64,000 bases of DNA from Thalassobacillus sp043497085 (GTDB taxonomy: Bacteria; Bacillota; Bacilli; Bacillales; Halobacillaceae). Position 1 is the stretch's first letter. Each line of letters opens with the position of its first letter. The stretch is from assembly GCA_043497085.1 (NCBI GenBank), contig JBIEKI010000002.1. The stretch is one strand, 5' to 3'. Below, piece after piece: positions 1 through 7,367 of the stretch. A model generated the notes under the pieces. It made no database searches, was not told the DNA's origin, and worked only from the letters and a program-made list of their open reading frames with translations. The position numbers and the translations under genes are program-made.

Positions 1-1095
1 GCCATGAAGAAGGATTACGGCATCCGGACAGGGAGCCGGTTGTTTGAAATACCCAATGATCCGGATATTGTTATTGTATCGGCACAGATGAGTACTTACT
101 TAGAGATTTCCACTGAGGTAACGCGGCTGTTTCATAAATACGTACCGAAAGAGGCAATCCATACCTATAGCGTTGATGAAAGCTTCCTGGAGGTTGATGG
201 AAGCGAGCGGATGTTCGGAGAAGCAGAGGAAATAGCCTCGATGATTTTGACGGAACTGGAAGACACCTTCCATCTCAAAGCGGCAATCGGAATTGGCCCA
301 AATATGCTGATGGCAAAGCTCTGTCTTGATTTAGAAGCGAAGAAAAAAGGCATCGCCGAATGGACGTATGACGACGTACCGGAAAAGCTGTGGCCGGTTT
401 CTCCACTTAGGGAAATGTGGGGGATTGGTCCACGGCTGGAACGACGATTGAACCGGATGGGGATCACCACGGTTGGCCAGCTCGCACATTATCCATTGGA
501 ACGGTTGGAAAAAGTGTTCGGCGTAATGGGCAATCAACTGTTCTACCATGCACATGGGGTTGATCTATCCGAGCTTGGGGCTCCAATCATCCAGGGGCAG
601 ATCAGCTATGGGAAGAGTCAGATTCTTCTTCGCGATTATCATGATCCCGCTCACGTGAAACATGTTATGTTGGAAATGTGTGAAGAAGTAGCCAGGCGGG
701 CGCGGAGCAATGATAAAGCAGGGAGGACCATCAGCCTCGGAATAGGCTATAGTAAAACCGAAGGAGGTGGAGGCTTCCACCGTTCACGCAGTCTGGATCA
801 GCCGACCAACATTACGATGGATATTTATTATACCTGCCTCCAGTTATTCAAGGAATTTTATGAGGAAAAGACAGTACGGAGTATTTCTATTTCTTTATCG
901 AATATCTCGGAGGATGCGAGCATTCAATTAGATTTGTTCGACAGAGGACGGGATCGGAAGCGGGATTTGGGGTATGTAATGGATGCTATACGGGAGAAGT
1001 ACGGCAGCGATTCGCTGCTTCGGGCGGTTTCGTATACCGAAGCAGGTACGGCCCTCCATCGCAGCAAGCTTGTCGGTGGACATTTTGCAGAGTGA
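1..1095 (+). CDS. yqjW: Y-family DNA polymerase (PolY2/UvrX type), 5' end cut off by window
   Basis: Error-prone translesion DNA polymerase of the UmuC/DinB family. The reading frame is open from base 1 and the visible text begins inside the family's N-terminal palm (KDYGIRTGSRLFE), so the ATG at base 4 is an internal Met and the true start lies upstream. The catalytic motif YSVDESFLEV at about residues 56-65 carries the paired acidic residues for metal binding. Helix-hairpin-helix (MWGIGPRLERRLNRMGI) and little-finger domains follow. About 364 of an expected ~410 residues are present. The following yqkB and yqkE homologues match the neighbourhood of B. subtilis yqjW, which favours YqjW over plasmid or phage UvrX. 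Family certain, orthology likely. Confidence 0.9.
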   Translation, partial: AMKKDYGIRTGSRLFEIPNDPDIVIVSAQMSTYLEISTEVTRLFHKYVPKEAIHTYSVDESFLEVDGSERMFGEAEEIASMILTELEDTFHLKAAIGIGPNMLMAKLCLDLEAKKKGIAEWTYDDVPEKLWPVSPLREMWGIGPRLERRLNRMGITTVGQLAHYPLERLEKVFGVMGNQLFYHAHGVDLSELGAPIIQGQISYGKSQILLRDYHDPAHVKHVMLEMCEEVARRARSNDKAGRTISLGIGYSKTEGGGGFHRSRSLDQPTNITMDIYYTCLQLFKEFYEEKTVRSISISLSNISEDASIQLDLFDRGRDRKRDLGYVMDAIREKYGSDSLLRAVSYTEAGTALHRSKLVGGHFAE

Positions 1096-1114
1096 GATAC
1101 CAGCTATTGACAGC

Positions 1115-1155
1115 TTGAGATCCGTGCCACTCCCGCGGAAACAGTGGTCTCTCAA
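1115..1155. repeat. GC-rich hairpin downstream of the polymerase gene
   Basis: TTGAGA at 1115-1120 pairs with TCTCAA at 1150-1155, and CCACT at 1127-1131 with AGTGG at 1143-1147, around a CCCGCGGAAA core. There is no T-run, so it is a poor terminator. The CCCGCGGAAA core resembles the intergenic repeats near 11 kb, so this may be a decayed fragment of that family. Confidence 0.4.
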
Positions 1156-1231
1156 AACCCGCGTGAATCCGATCTTCTCTTTTGCCTGTGAATCAAAATT
1201 TCATTATGATAAAACTGACAGGAGGGATGGC

Positions 1232-1564
1232 ATGGAATTTACGATGACTAGTGAAGCAAAAACGAAGTTGCAATCGTTGAATCCGGACAATAAGCGTTAT
1301 TTACGATTATTTTATGATACAGAAGGCTGTGGCTGTGGAGTCAATGGAGTACCAACACTCCGTTGGACGGAAGAACGGACCGAGTGGGACCAACAGGTGA
1401 AAAGTGACGAATTCGATGTGATCGTCCATAAGCAGCAGGCTGTTTTCTTCGCCGAGCAGTTGCGGCTTGCGGTAGTCAATGGGTCACTTCGTCTGAGCAG
1501 CCCTAATGAAATACTTAACCCGGTCATCCCTGGATCGGAAGTGATGAAAGGAGACAGCGTATGA
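1232..1564 (+). CDS. yqkB: YqkB family protein (HesB/IscA-like fold)
   Basis: A 110-residue protein of the iron-sulfur biogenesis (HesB/IscA-like) fold. The EGCGCGVNG segment near residue 30 places three cysteines in a short loop, as in YqkB. The biochemical role is unproven; cluster binding or assembly is inferred from the fold. The open frame extends upstream to 983, but a strong ribosome binding site (AGGAGGG, 1220-1226) sits before the ATG at 1232, where family similarity begins. The gene overlaps yqkE by four bases (ATGA), implying translational coupling. Confidence 0.85.
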   Translation: MEFTMTSEAKTKLQSLNPDNKRYLRLFYDTEGCGCGVNGVPTLRWTEERTEWDQQVKSDEFDVIVHKQQAVFFAEQLRLAVVNGSLRLSSPNEILNPVIPGSEVMKGDSV

Positions 1565-1785
1565 GCAAAAAGCGGTCAACTGAAAAAGGCGGATTGAGTG
1601 AGCGATTGAACGTGGATATCGTCAGTCAGTTGCAGTCGAAAAAAACGAAGCTGAAACAAAAAGAAAAAGAAGATCAGGAAAAAGAACGGCAACGTAAAAT
1701 AGAAGAACGGAAGAAAAGGGAAGCCAACAAAAGTTTCGAAGAACTGTTGGAAGAAAGTGAAATGGACTGGAAAAAGTTCAAATGA
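1561..1785 (+). CDS. yqkE: YqkE family small charged protein (DUF3886)
   Basis: A 74-residue, extremely charged protein. Residues 25-55 are an uninterrupted run of Lys, Glu, Arg and Gln predicted to form one long helix or coiled coil. The C-terminus KSFEELLEESEMDWKKFK is the conserved signature of the YqkE/DUF3886 family. No enzymatic motif, signal peptide or membrane segment is visible, and no function is known. The start overlaps the yqkB stop by four bases, and a strong terminator follows at once, so yqkB-yqkE end a transcript. Confidence 0.85.
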   Translation: MSKKRSTEKGGLSERLNVDIVSQLQSKKTKLKQKEKEDQEKERQRKIEERKKREANKSFEELLEESEMDWKKFK

Positions 1786-1830
1786 AAGGCTGCCTGATGT
1801 AGCGCACTCCATCAGGCAGCCTTAGTTTTT
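1786..1830. terminator. Rho-independent terminator, probably bidirectional
   Basis: A perfect 14-bp inverted repeat (1786-1799 with 1810-1823) with a 10-nt loop is followed by AGTTTTTTA. It lies between the converging yqkE and yqkF ends and can serve both strands. Confidence 0.9.
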
Positions 1831-1863
1831 TATATTGTCTAGAAAATTATAAATTTTGTTCTA

Positions 1864-2784
1864 TTACCGGTGTTTTTGGTAGGTGATCGGACTGGTCATG
1901 GCCTGGATTTCGCCGAAAATCTGTTCCGTCAACGGAGCGGATTCCAAAAACTCCAGGTTTTCTTCCAGTTGTTCCACAGAGCTGGCCCCGAACACGGCCG
2001 TCGCTACAGCCGGATGATGCAGGACATATTGAAGGGCTAGCGTATTTAGGGTTCGCTCTTCATTCACATAATCCTCGAGTTTTTCTGTCAGTGCCAGCAT
2101 TTCTTCATAACTGTATTCCAGGAAACCGTCTTTTGCTTTTGACTCCACGACTTTTGCACCTTTATTGCTTAGCATGCCTTTCGCCAGCGGCCCCCGGGCA
2201 AGCACACTAATGTTATTGGTGTGGAGGAGGTCAAGCATCTCCTCTTCCGGACGGCGGTCGAAAGCGTTATATTGCATCATGACACTTACGATGCTGGAGC
2301 GTTCCACATATTCACGGATAACATTCGGGCGGATCGAAGAAATACCGTATTCTCTAATGAGGCCCTCCTGTTTCAAATCTTCAAACGCCTCGATGGTTTC
2401 ATCCATATTATCATCAATCGTACCACCATGAAGCTGATAGAGGTCGATATAATCGGTCTGAAGCCGTTGAAGACTGTCTTTTACCCCCTTCTTGATGTGT
2501 TCCTTTGAAGGGTCCCAATGCCAGTCCTTTTTTTCTTTATCAAAATTGTTGCCGACTTTGGTGCCGAGAATGACATCCTGTCGCCGGTGCTGGATAGCCT
2601 TTCCGACGATTTTTTCATTTTCTCCAAAATCATATAGATCAGCAGTGTCCACATAATTGATGCCTGCATCAAGCGCACGGTCGATGATATCCTTCGCCTT
2701 TGTCTCATCTGTACCAAGGTTCATACACCCAAGGCTAATTTCCGATACATGCAGGTCGGAGTTTCCGAGTTGTCGTTTGTTCAT
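1864..2784 (-). CDS. yqkF: Aldo/keto reductase (YqkF)
   Basis: NADPH-dependent aldo/keto reductase, 306 residues, cytosolic, physiological substrate unknown. The TIM-barrel signatures are present: DTADLYDFGENE carries the catalytic Asp and Tyr, LGTKVGN the Lys, and YQLHGG the His of the AKR tetrad. The downstream SSIRP segment matches the cofactor loop. A start at 2793 would leave no room for a ribosome binding site. The ATG at 2784 has AAAGGA eight bases upstream and gives the family N-terminus MNKRQLGNSDL. It is transcribed alone, opposite to its neighbours, as in B. subtilis. Confidence 0.92.
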   Translation of the reverse strand: MNKRQLGNSDLHVSEISLGCMNLGTDETKAKDIIDRALDAGINYVDTADLYDFGENEKIVGKAIQHRRQDVILGTKVGNNFDKEKKDWHWDPSKEHIKKGVKDSLQRLQTDYIDLYQLHGGTIDDNMDETIEAFEDLKQEGLIREYGISSIRPNVIREYVERSSIVSVMMQYNAFDRRPEEEMLDLLHTNNISVLARGPLAKGMLSNKGAKVVESKAKDGFLEYSYEEMLALTEKLEDYVNEERTLNTLALQYVLHHPAVATAVFGASSVEQLEENLEFLESAPLTEQIFGEIQAMTSPITYQKHR

Positions 2785-2882
2785 TGGGAACATCCTTTCT
2801 TTATCAAAATTACCTCCGCCATCCCCTTGTCGAATGGCAATGTGTTAGAATGGCGGTAGTGTAGCAGAGAGGAGTTTTGGTC

Positions 2883-3425
2883 ATGAAAAAATTTGAAGAA
2901 AAAACGATTGATACGGAGAAGATATTTAATGGTAAAGTAATAAAACTACAAGTCGACAGTGTTACTTTACCCGATGGCAATACATCTAAACGAGAGTTGA
3001 TCAAGCATCCTGGTGCTGTAGCGATTATAGCATTGACGGATGAAAATAACATTGTTTTTGTTGAACAATATCGTAAAGCTCTGGAGAAAAGCATCCTGGA
3101 AATACCGGCAGGGAAGCTGGAAGAAGGAGAAGCGCCTGAGGTGACAGCAAAACGGGAACTGGAAGAAGAAACAGGATATACGACAGAGCATATGGAGCTG
3201 GTCACTTCTTTCTATACATCACCTGGTTTTGCAGATGAGCTGGTTTATGTATATTTTACCGACCAATTACAACGGCTGGATGACGCTGTAGCAGGGGACG
3301 AAGATGAATTTGTAGAAGTCTATGAAATCCCTTTAGAAGAAGCGGAACGGTTAATGGCTGAACAAAGTATCCACGATGCTAAGACAGCCTACGCATTGCT
3401 TTATTTGAAAAACAGGAGAGTATGA
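2883..3425 (+). CDS. nudF: ADP-ribose pyrophosphatase (Nudix hydrolase)
   Basis: Hydrolyses ADP-ribose to AMP and ribose 5-phosphate, clearing a reactive by-product of NAD turnover. The Nudix box GX5EX7REUXEEXGU is complete at residues 77-99 (Gly77, then RELEEETGY). The SPGFADE segment after the box is typical of ADP-ribose-specific members. The open frame starts at 2877, but GAGGAG at 2869-2874 is correctly spaced only for the ATG at 2883 (180 residues). The next gene begins one base after the stop, so the two are co-translated. Confidence 0.93.
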   Translation: MKKFEEKTIDTEKIFNGKVIKLQVDSVTLPDGNTSKRELIKHPGAVAIIALTDENNIVFVEQYRKALEKSILEIPAGKLEEGEAPEVTAKRELEEETGYTTEHMELVTSFYTSPGFADELVYVYFTDQLQRLDDAVAGDEDEFVEVYEIPLEEAERLMAEQSIHDAKTAYALLYLKNRRV

Positions 3426-3426
3426 C

Positions 3427-4602
3427 ATGGCTTTACATTCCTATTATGTCGATCTGCATATCCATATAGGTCGGGATTGGAACAGGCGACCAGTTAAAAT
3501 CAGTGGAGGAAAATCGCTTACACTGACAAACATTTTAAAAGAAGCAAGCAGGCGGAAAGGCATGGACATGGTTGGTGTGATTGACAGTCATGCTCCTGCC
3601 GTCCAGGATGAACTCGAGGATTTTATTGATAGAGGGTATGCAGAGGAATTGGAAGAAGGCGGAATCCGATTTGAAAATACCACCCTAATATTAGGAGCGG
3701 AAGTGGAAATCTATGATGATACTTGCCAAGGGCCTATTCATGTCTTGTGTTATTTCCCTTACTTTTCATTAATGAAAGCATTTACTGCCTGGCTGTCTGA
3801 ACGAATGAAAAATGTCAACCTGAGCTCTCAACGGTATTATGGAAGCGCCCGGGAATTGCAAACCTATGTCCACAGCATGGGTGGCTGGTTCATCCCTGCT
3901 CATGTTTTCACTCCATTTAAGAGTTTATATGGTAAAGGGATCAAACGATCATTAGCTGAGGTTCTTGATCCGAAAAAAATAGATGCAGTCGAATTGGGTT
4001 TAAGCTCGGATACGTCGATGGCAGAGCAGATAGAAGAGTTATCAAGTTATACATTTGTGTCTAATTCTGACGCACACTCGTTGGGTAAGATCGGCAGGGA
4101 ATATCAAAGGGTACAACTGCAGACCCCCTCTTTCCATGAGTTGGGGTTAGCATTCCGGGGGCAGGAAGGCAGGAGCATCGAAGCAAACTATGGCATGAAT
4201 CCGATGTTAGGGAAATATCATGAAACTGTTTGTAACGGCTGTGGAGCCAAACTGGCAGTTTATGAGCTTCCTTGCCCTGCATGTAATTCAAAGAAAGTGG
4301 TCAAAGGCGTAGCGGAAAGAATCAAGGAACTTGCTTCTTCCATTGACTCATACCCAAAGCGTCCGCCATATATCTATCAGGTGCCTCTTGAATATTTACC
4401 TTCCCTCGGGCCCAAAACCTATGAGACTCTATTAAGAAGGTTTGGCACAGAAATGAACATCATCCATCATGCTGGTGAGGCTGAATTGAACGAAGTCATA
4501 CCTGAAAAGCTGTCTGCCCGCATTCTTTCGTTAAGAAAAGGAGAAGTAACAATCGAAGCTGGAGGAGGCGGGAAATACGGAAAAGTCCTGAGTAATTCAT
4601 AG
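3427..4602 (+). CDS. yqxK: Endonuclease Q-like PHP-domain protein (YqxK)
   Basis: A 391-residue protein of the endonuclease Q family. Known members cleave DNA 5' of deaminated bases such as uracil, hypoxanthine and xanthine. The N-terminal PHP metal site DLHIHIG is at residues 9-15, another ligand set appears in DSHAP near residue 55, and SNSDAHS lies near residue 215. A four-cysteine zinc knuckle (Cys269, Cys272, Cys283, Cys286) follows, then a helix-hairpin-helix-like stretch (LPSLGPKTYETLL). The length and domain order fit EndoQ rather than DNA polymerase X-type PHP domains. Activity in this organism is inferred. The gene is coupled to nudF with a 1-nt gap. Confidence 0.85.
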   Translation: MALHSYYVDLHIHIGRDWNRRPVKISGGKSLTLTNILKEASRRKGMDMVGVIDSHAPAVQDELEDFIDRGYAEELEEGGIRFENTTLILGAEVEIYDDTCQGPIHVLCYFPYFSLMKAFTAWLSERMKNVNLSSQRYYGSARELQTYVHSMGGWFIPAHVFTPFKSLYGKGIKRSLAEVLDPKKIDAVELGLSSDTSMAEQIEELSSYTFVSNSDAHSLGKIGREYQRVQLQTPSFHELGLAFRGQEGRSIEANYGMNPMLGKYHETVCNGCGAKLAVYELPCPACNSKKVVKGVAERIKELASSIDSYPKRPPYIYQVPLEYLPSLGPKTYETLLRRFGTEMNIIHHAGEAELNEVIPEKLSARILSLRKGEVTIEAGGGGKYGKVLSNS

Positions 4603-4674
4603 AATCGTTGGTCTACTTTCTTTCTTCACTTCATAGAGTTGTAATAGATAGCTTGAGAAGGGGTGGAGGAAAGC

Positions 4675-5313
4675 ATGTACGCACAGCAACGGGTTTTGAA
4701 AAATCATTTTAGCAGTTATATGAATATTTATATTTTCATCTCCGTGCTATTCTTAATCGGAATCATATTTGGGGCAGTTATCGTAAATAGTATGAATTTC
4801 ATTCAAAAACAGGACCTTTATTTCTATTTGAATCAATTTTTTCAGCAGATGATCAATACCGATGTTGTTTCAAAGCCCACGCTGTTTTGGGATAGTTTAG
4901 CTTACCACTTGAAATATATGCTATTGATTTTTATACTGGGTATTTCTGTGATCGGTATGCCGGTCATTACGGTTTTATTATTCATTAAAGGTCTCGTCGT
5001 GGGTTTTTCCGTCGGCTTTTTAGTTAACCAGATGGGCTGGTATGGATTGTTGATTTCTTCCGTTTCAATTGCCCCACAAAATTTGCTGATCATCCCTATT
5101 TATTTGATAGCAGGTGCATTAGCGATGATTTTTTCGATTACTTTATTCAGGCAATTGTTTTCCAAGCGGGTCCACCAGCCGATTATGACTATTTTTCTTC
5201 AATATGGAATTCTGTTTGCCATTTTAATCGCATGTCTGGTCATTGCATCTTTTATTGAAGCTTTTCTTTCCAATCAAACATTAGAGTGGGTAGTGAAATG
5301 GCTTTATAAATAG
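4675..5313 (+). CDS. spoIIM: Stage II sporulation protein M
   Basis: Membrane component of the SpoIID-SpoIIM-SpoIIP machine that remodels septal peptidoglycan and drives engulfment of the forespore. The 212-residue protein has about five hydrophobic segments (roughly residues 20-43, 80-103, 110-131, 135-160 and 180-203), as expected for this polytopic scaffold. The frame opens at a GTG at 4663, but GGAGGA at 4665-4670 places the true start at the ATG at 4675. The position between yqxK and fur matches B. subtilis. SigE control is expected from the family; a convincing SigE promoter was not identified. Confidence 0.93.
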   Translation: MYAQQRVLKNHFSSYMNIYIFISVLFLIGIIFGAVIVNSMNFIQKQDLYFYLNQFFQQMINTDVVSKPTLFWDSLAYHLKYMLLIFILGISVIGMPVITVLLFIKGLVVGFSVGFLVNQMGWYGLLISSVSIAPQNLLIIPIYLIAGALAMIFSITLFRQLFSKRVHQPIMTIFLQYGILFAILIACLVIASFIEAFLSNQTLEWVVKWLYK

Positions 5314-5353
5314 TGATTGTCAATATCAGATTGGAATAATTATTGAAAGCAGA

Positions 5354-5368
5354 TTGTAATGATTGTAA
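5354..5368. promoter_or_regulatory. PerR box upstream of fur
   Basis: TTGTAATGATTGTAA matches the B. subtilis PerR consensus TTATAATNATTATAA at 12 of 14 informative positions. It ends two bases before the -35 hexamer of the fur promoter. A second, weaker match (TTGGAATAATTATTG, 10 of 14) lies at 5331-5345. PerR repression of fur is established in B. subtilis; its operation here is inferred. Confidence 0.7.
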
Positions 5369-5369
5369 T

Positions 5370-5398
5370 TTGACACCTGTTCCTTCTCTGCTTATAAT
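5370..5398 (+). promoter_or_regulatory. Consensus sigma-A promoter of fur
   Basis: A perfect -35 TTGACA (5370-5375) and a perfect -10 TATAAT (5393-5398) are separated by exactly 17 bases. The start codon of fur lies 33 bases downstream. Confidence 0.9.
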
Positions 5399-5430
5399 TA
5401 AAATGGAATTGCGAGGGAGGGGGACGCTAC

Positions 5431-5883
5431 ATGGAGCATCGTATCGAAAGAATAAAAAAACAGTTACATTCACAAAGTTACAAGTTGACCCCGCAGCGGG
5501 AAGCGACGGTACGAGTATTGCTGGAGAATGAAGAGGATCACTTAAGTGCAGAAGATGTTTACCTCCTCGTCAAAGAGAAGGCGCCAGAAATCGGCCTCGC
5601 TACGGTGTACCGGACCTTAGAATTATTATCTGAGTTAAAAATTGTCGATAAAATAAATTTCGGCGACGGGGTATCCCGTTATGACTTAAGAAAAGAAGGT
5701 GCCGAACATTTTCATCACCACCTCGTATGTATTGAGTGCGGTGCAGTGGAAGAAATAGAAGAAGATCTTCTTGGCGATGTTGAAAAATTAGTTGAAAATC
5801 AATGGGGCTTTCAAGTGAAAGATCACCGCCTGACCTTTCATGGTATTTGCCGCGTCTGTCAAAAAGAAACGGTTAAATCCTGA
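5431..5883 (+). CDS. fur: Ferric uptake regulator Fur
   Basis: Iron-responsive repressor, 150 residues. The N-terminal winged helix spans about residues 1-85 (TPQREATVRVLL, then ATVYRTLELL as recognition helix). The C-terminal dimerisation domain carries HFHHHLVCIECG and two CXXC pairs (Cys100/Cys103 and Cys140/Cys143) for the structural zinc. The HHH cluster and conserved regulatory-site residues fit Fur better than PerR or Zur, and the locus spoIIM-fur-yqzK-xerD is that of B. subtilis fur. The ATG at 5431 follows GAGGGAGGGG. It is transcribed from its own consensus promoter with an adjacent PerR box and ends at a terminator. Confidence 0.95.
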   Translation: MEHRIERIKKQLHSQSYKLTPQREATVRVLLENEEDHLSAEDVYLLVKEKAPEIGLATVYRTLELLSELKIVDKINFGDGVSRYDLRKEGAEHFHHHLVCIECGAVEEIEEDLLGDVEKLVENQWGFQVKDHRLTFHGICRVCQKETVKS

Positions 5884-5920
5884 CTGGATGTAGCCTGATA
5901 ATTTTATAGCATGAAGAATA

Positions 5921-5950
5921 GTGAATGCGGAAGGACGTGTTCACTTTTTT
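5921..5950 (+). terminator. Terminator after fur
   Basis: A 9-bp stem with two G-U pairs (5921-5929 with 5936-5944) and a 6-nt loop is followed directly by TTTTTT. Confidence 0.8.
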
Positions 5951-6152
5951 GTTGCTTTTTTCGCCCGTTTATATGTACATAGTATGGTAGTATGGAAGTG
6001 TGAAAAATAGCTGGTTTTTGCTTTTAGCCTGGTCTTCTTTACATTCTATTATATTTATTGTAGTTTTAAAGTAGATTAGAATCTTTGTTTTATGTATATT
6101 TTCCTAGAGGGATGGCATACCTTGTTAATGAGATTGACAAGGGGGCGTAGTG

Positions 6153-6371
6153 ATGAAACACGTATGGTCGTTCTTCAAGGATACGTTGAAGGTTCTTATT
6201 GTATTTGTCCTCTGTACTTCCTTTTTTTATATGGCATTACGAATGGTCCACCTGGAATATGAGCGTATGCATCGTTATGATGAGCCGAAGGGCGCGGCTG
6301 TAAAGGTATTCAATCAGGAAGATATCAGTTGGCCAGAACGATTATCGATTTTTTTTCAATTGGGAGAGTAG
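6153..6371 (+). CDS. yqzK: YqzK family small membrane protein (DUF4227)
   Basis: A 72-residue protein with one hydrophobic segment at about residues 9-29 followed by a charged tail. This matches the YqzK/DUF4227 family found between fur and xerD in Bacillaceae. Function unknown. The frame also offers a GTG at 6150; the ATG at 6153 has better spacing from the G-rich site at 6141-6146. That site partly overlaps the right arm of a small hairpin (6120-6125 with 6137-6142). The gene lies 6 nt before xerD and is probably co-transcribed. Confidence 0.8.
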   Translation: MKHVWSFFKDTLKVLIVFVLCTSFFYMALRMVHLEYERMHRYDEPKGAAVKVFNQEDISWPERLSIFFQLGE

Positions 6372-6377
6372 AGACGT

Positions 6378-7268
6378 ATGCTGAAGCATGCACTGGATGA
6401 TTTTTTCCACTATTTAACTGTGGAACGGGGATTATCGGAAAATACAATCAAATCCTACCAGCGTGATTTAAGACAATATGCTGATTTTTTGGATAGCCAA
6501 TTGTCTATCAAAGCCTGGGATGATGTGATGAGAACGCACATCATGAAATATATGTACCATTTGAATGATGAAGGTCGTTCTTCTGCAACAGTAGCGCGAC
6601 TCTTGTCCTCTGTCAGGCTTTTTCATCAATTTCTGGTTAGAGAAAAGGTGAGTGACCATGACCCGAGTCTACATATCGAGACCCCCAAGAAAGAACGGAG
6701 ACTGCCGAAGGTGCTTTCCACAGAGGAAGTGGACAAGTTATTGAACCTGCAAGGAGGAGACCCACTCACTTTACGTAACCGGGCGATGCTTGAGATGCTT
6801 TATGCCACCGGCTTACGTGTTTCTGAGCTGATGTCTTTGAAGGTCACTGATCTTCATCTTACAATGGGATTTGTAAGATGTTTCGGCAAGGGGTCTAAGG
6901 AACGGATCATTCCGCTTGGAGATATGGCTAAGGAAGCGGTAGAAGATTATTTAAGTAAATCGAGACCGGGCTTAGTCAAGAAAAAACAGACGGAAGAGTT
7001 ATTCGTCAATCATCATGGAAATCCATTATCCAGACAGGGTTTTTGGAAGATATTGAAAGCGGTTGCCCGTGAGGTAGGCATTCAAAAAGCGATTACTCCT
7101 CATACGCTGCGCCATTCGTTCGCTACTCATTTATTAGAAAATGGTGCAGATCTACGAGCGGTGCAGGAAATGCTCGGGCATGCGGATATTTCAACAACGC
7201 AGATTTATACACATGTAAGTAAAACACGTTTGAAAGATGTTTATCGCTCGTACCATCCACGGGCATAA
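6378..7268 (+). CDS. xerD: Tyrosine recombinase XerD
   Basis: Site-specific recombinase that acts with a XerC/CodV-type partner at dif to resolve chromosome dimers. It has 296 residues. The N-terminal SAM-like core-binding domain covers about residues 1-85 and the catalytic domain about 105-290. The catalytic set is intact: Arg147 in TGLRVSEL, His242 and Arg245 in HTLRHSFATHLL, the histidine in LGHADISTTQ, and nucleophile Tyr277. Size and locus (fur-yqzK-xerD-deoB) identify it as the housekeeping XerD rather than a mobile-element integrase. Confidence 0.95.
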   Translation: MLKHALDDFFHYLTVERGLSENTIKSYQRDLRQYADFLDSQLSIKAWDDVMRTHIMKYMYHLNDEGRSSATVARLLSSVRLFHQFLVREKVSDHDPSLHIETPKKERRLPKVLSTEEVDKLLNLQGGDPLTLRNRAMLEMLYATGLRVSELMSLKVTDLHLTMGFVRCFGKGSKERIIPLGDMAKEAVEDYLSKSRPGLVKKKQTEELFVNHHGNPLSRQGFWKILKAVAREVGIQKAITPHTLRHSFATHLLENGADLRAVQEMLGHADISTTQIYTHVSKTRLKDVYRSYHPRA

Positions 7269-7367
7269 ACTCTTTTTTACAAAAATAGTTGTCTGACATC
7301 CTACATCTCTATTTTTTGTGTAATGTTGGTAAGGATAAGGAATGTAATTTACAGGAGGGAATTAATA

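Noticed and set aside
1..6. ATG at base 4 as the start of the Y-family polymerase
   Set aside because: Family similarity continues to the first base and the palm N-terminus is missing, so the gene is cut by the window edge.
983..1231. N-terminal 83-residue extension of YqkB
   Set aside because: It has no family similarity, overlaps the polymerase gene, and a strong ribosome site precedes the ATG at 1232.
6378..7268. Tyrosine recombinase as a sign of an integrated element
   Set aside because: It is the housekeeping XerD in its normal locus, with no attachment-site duplication or phage genes nearby.
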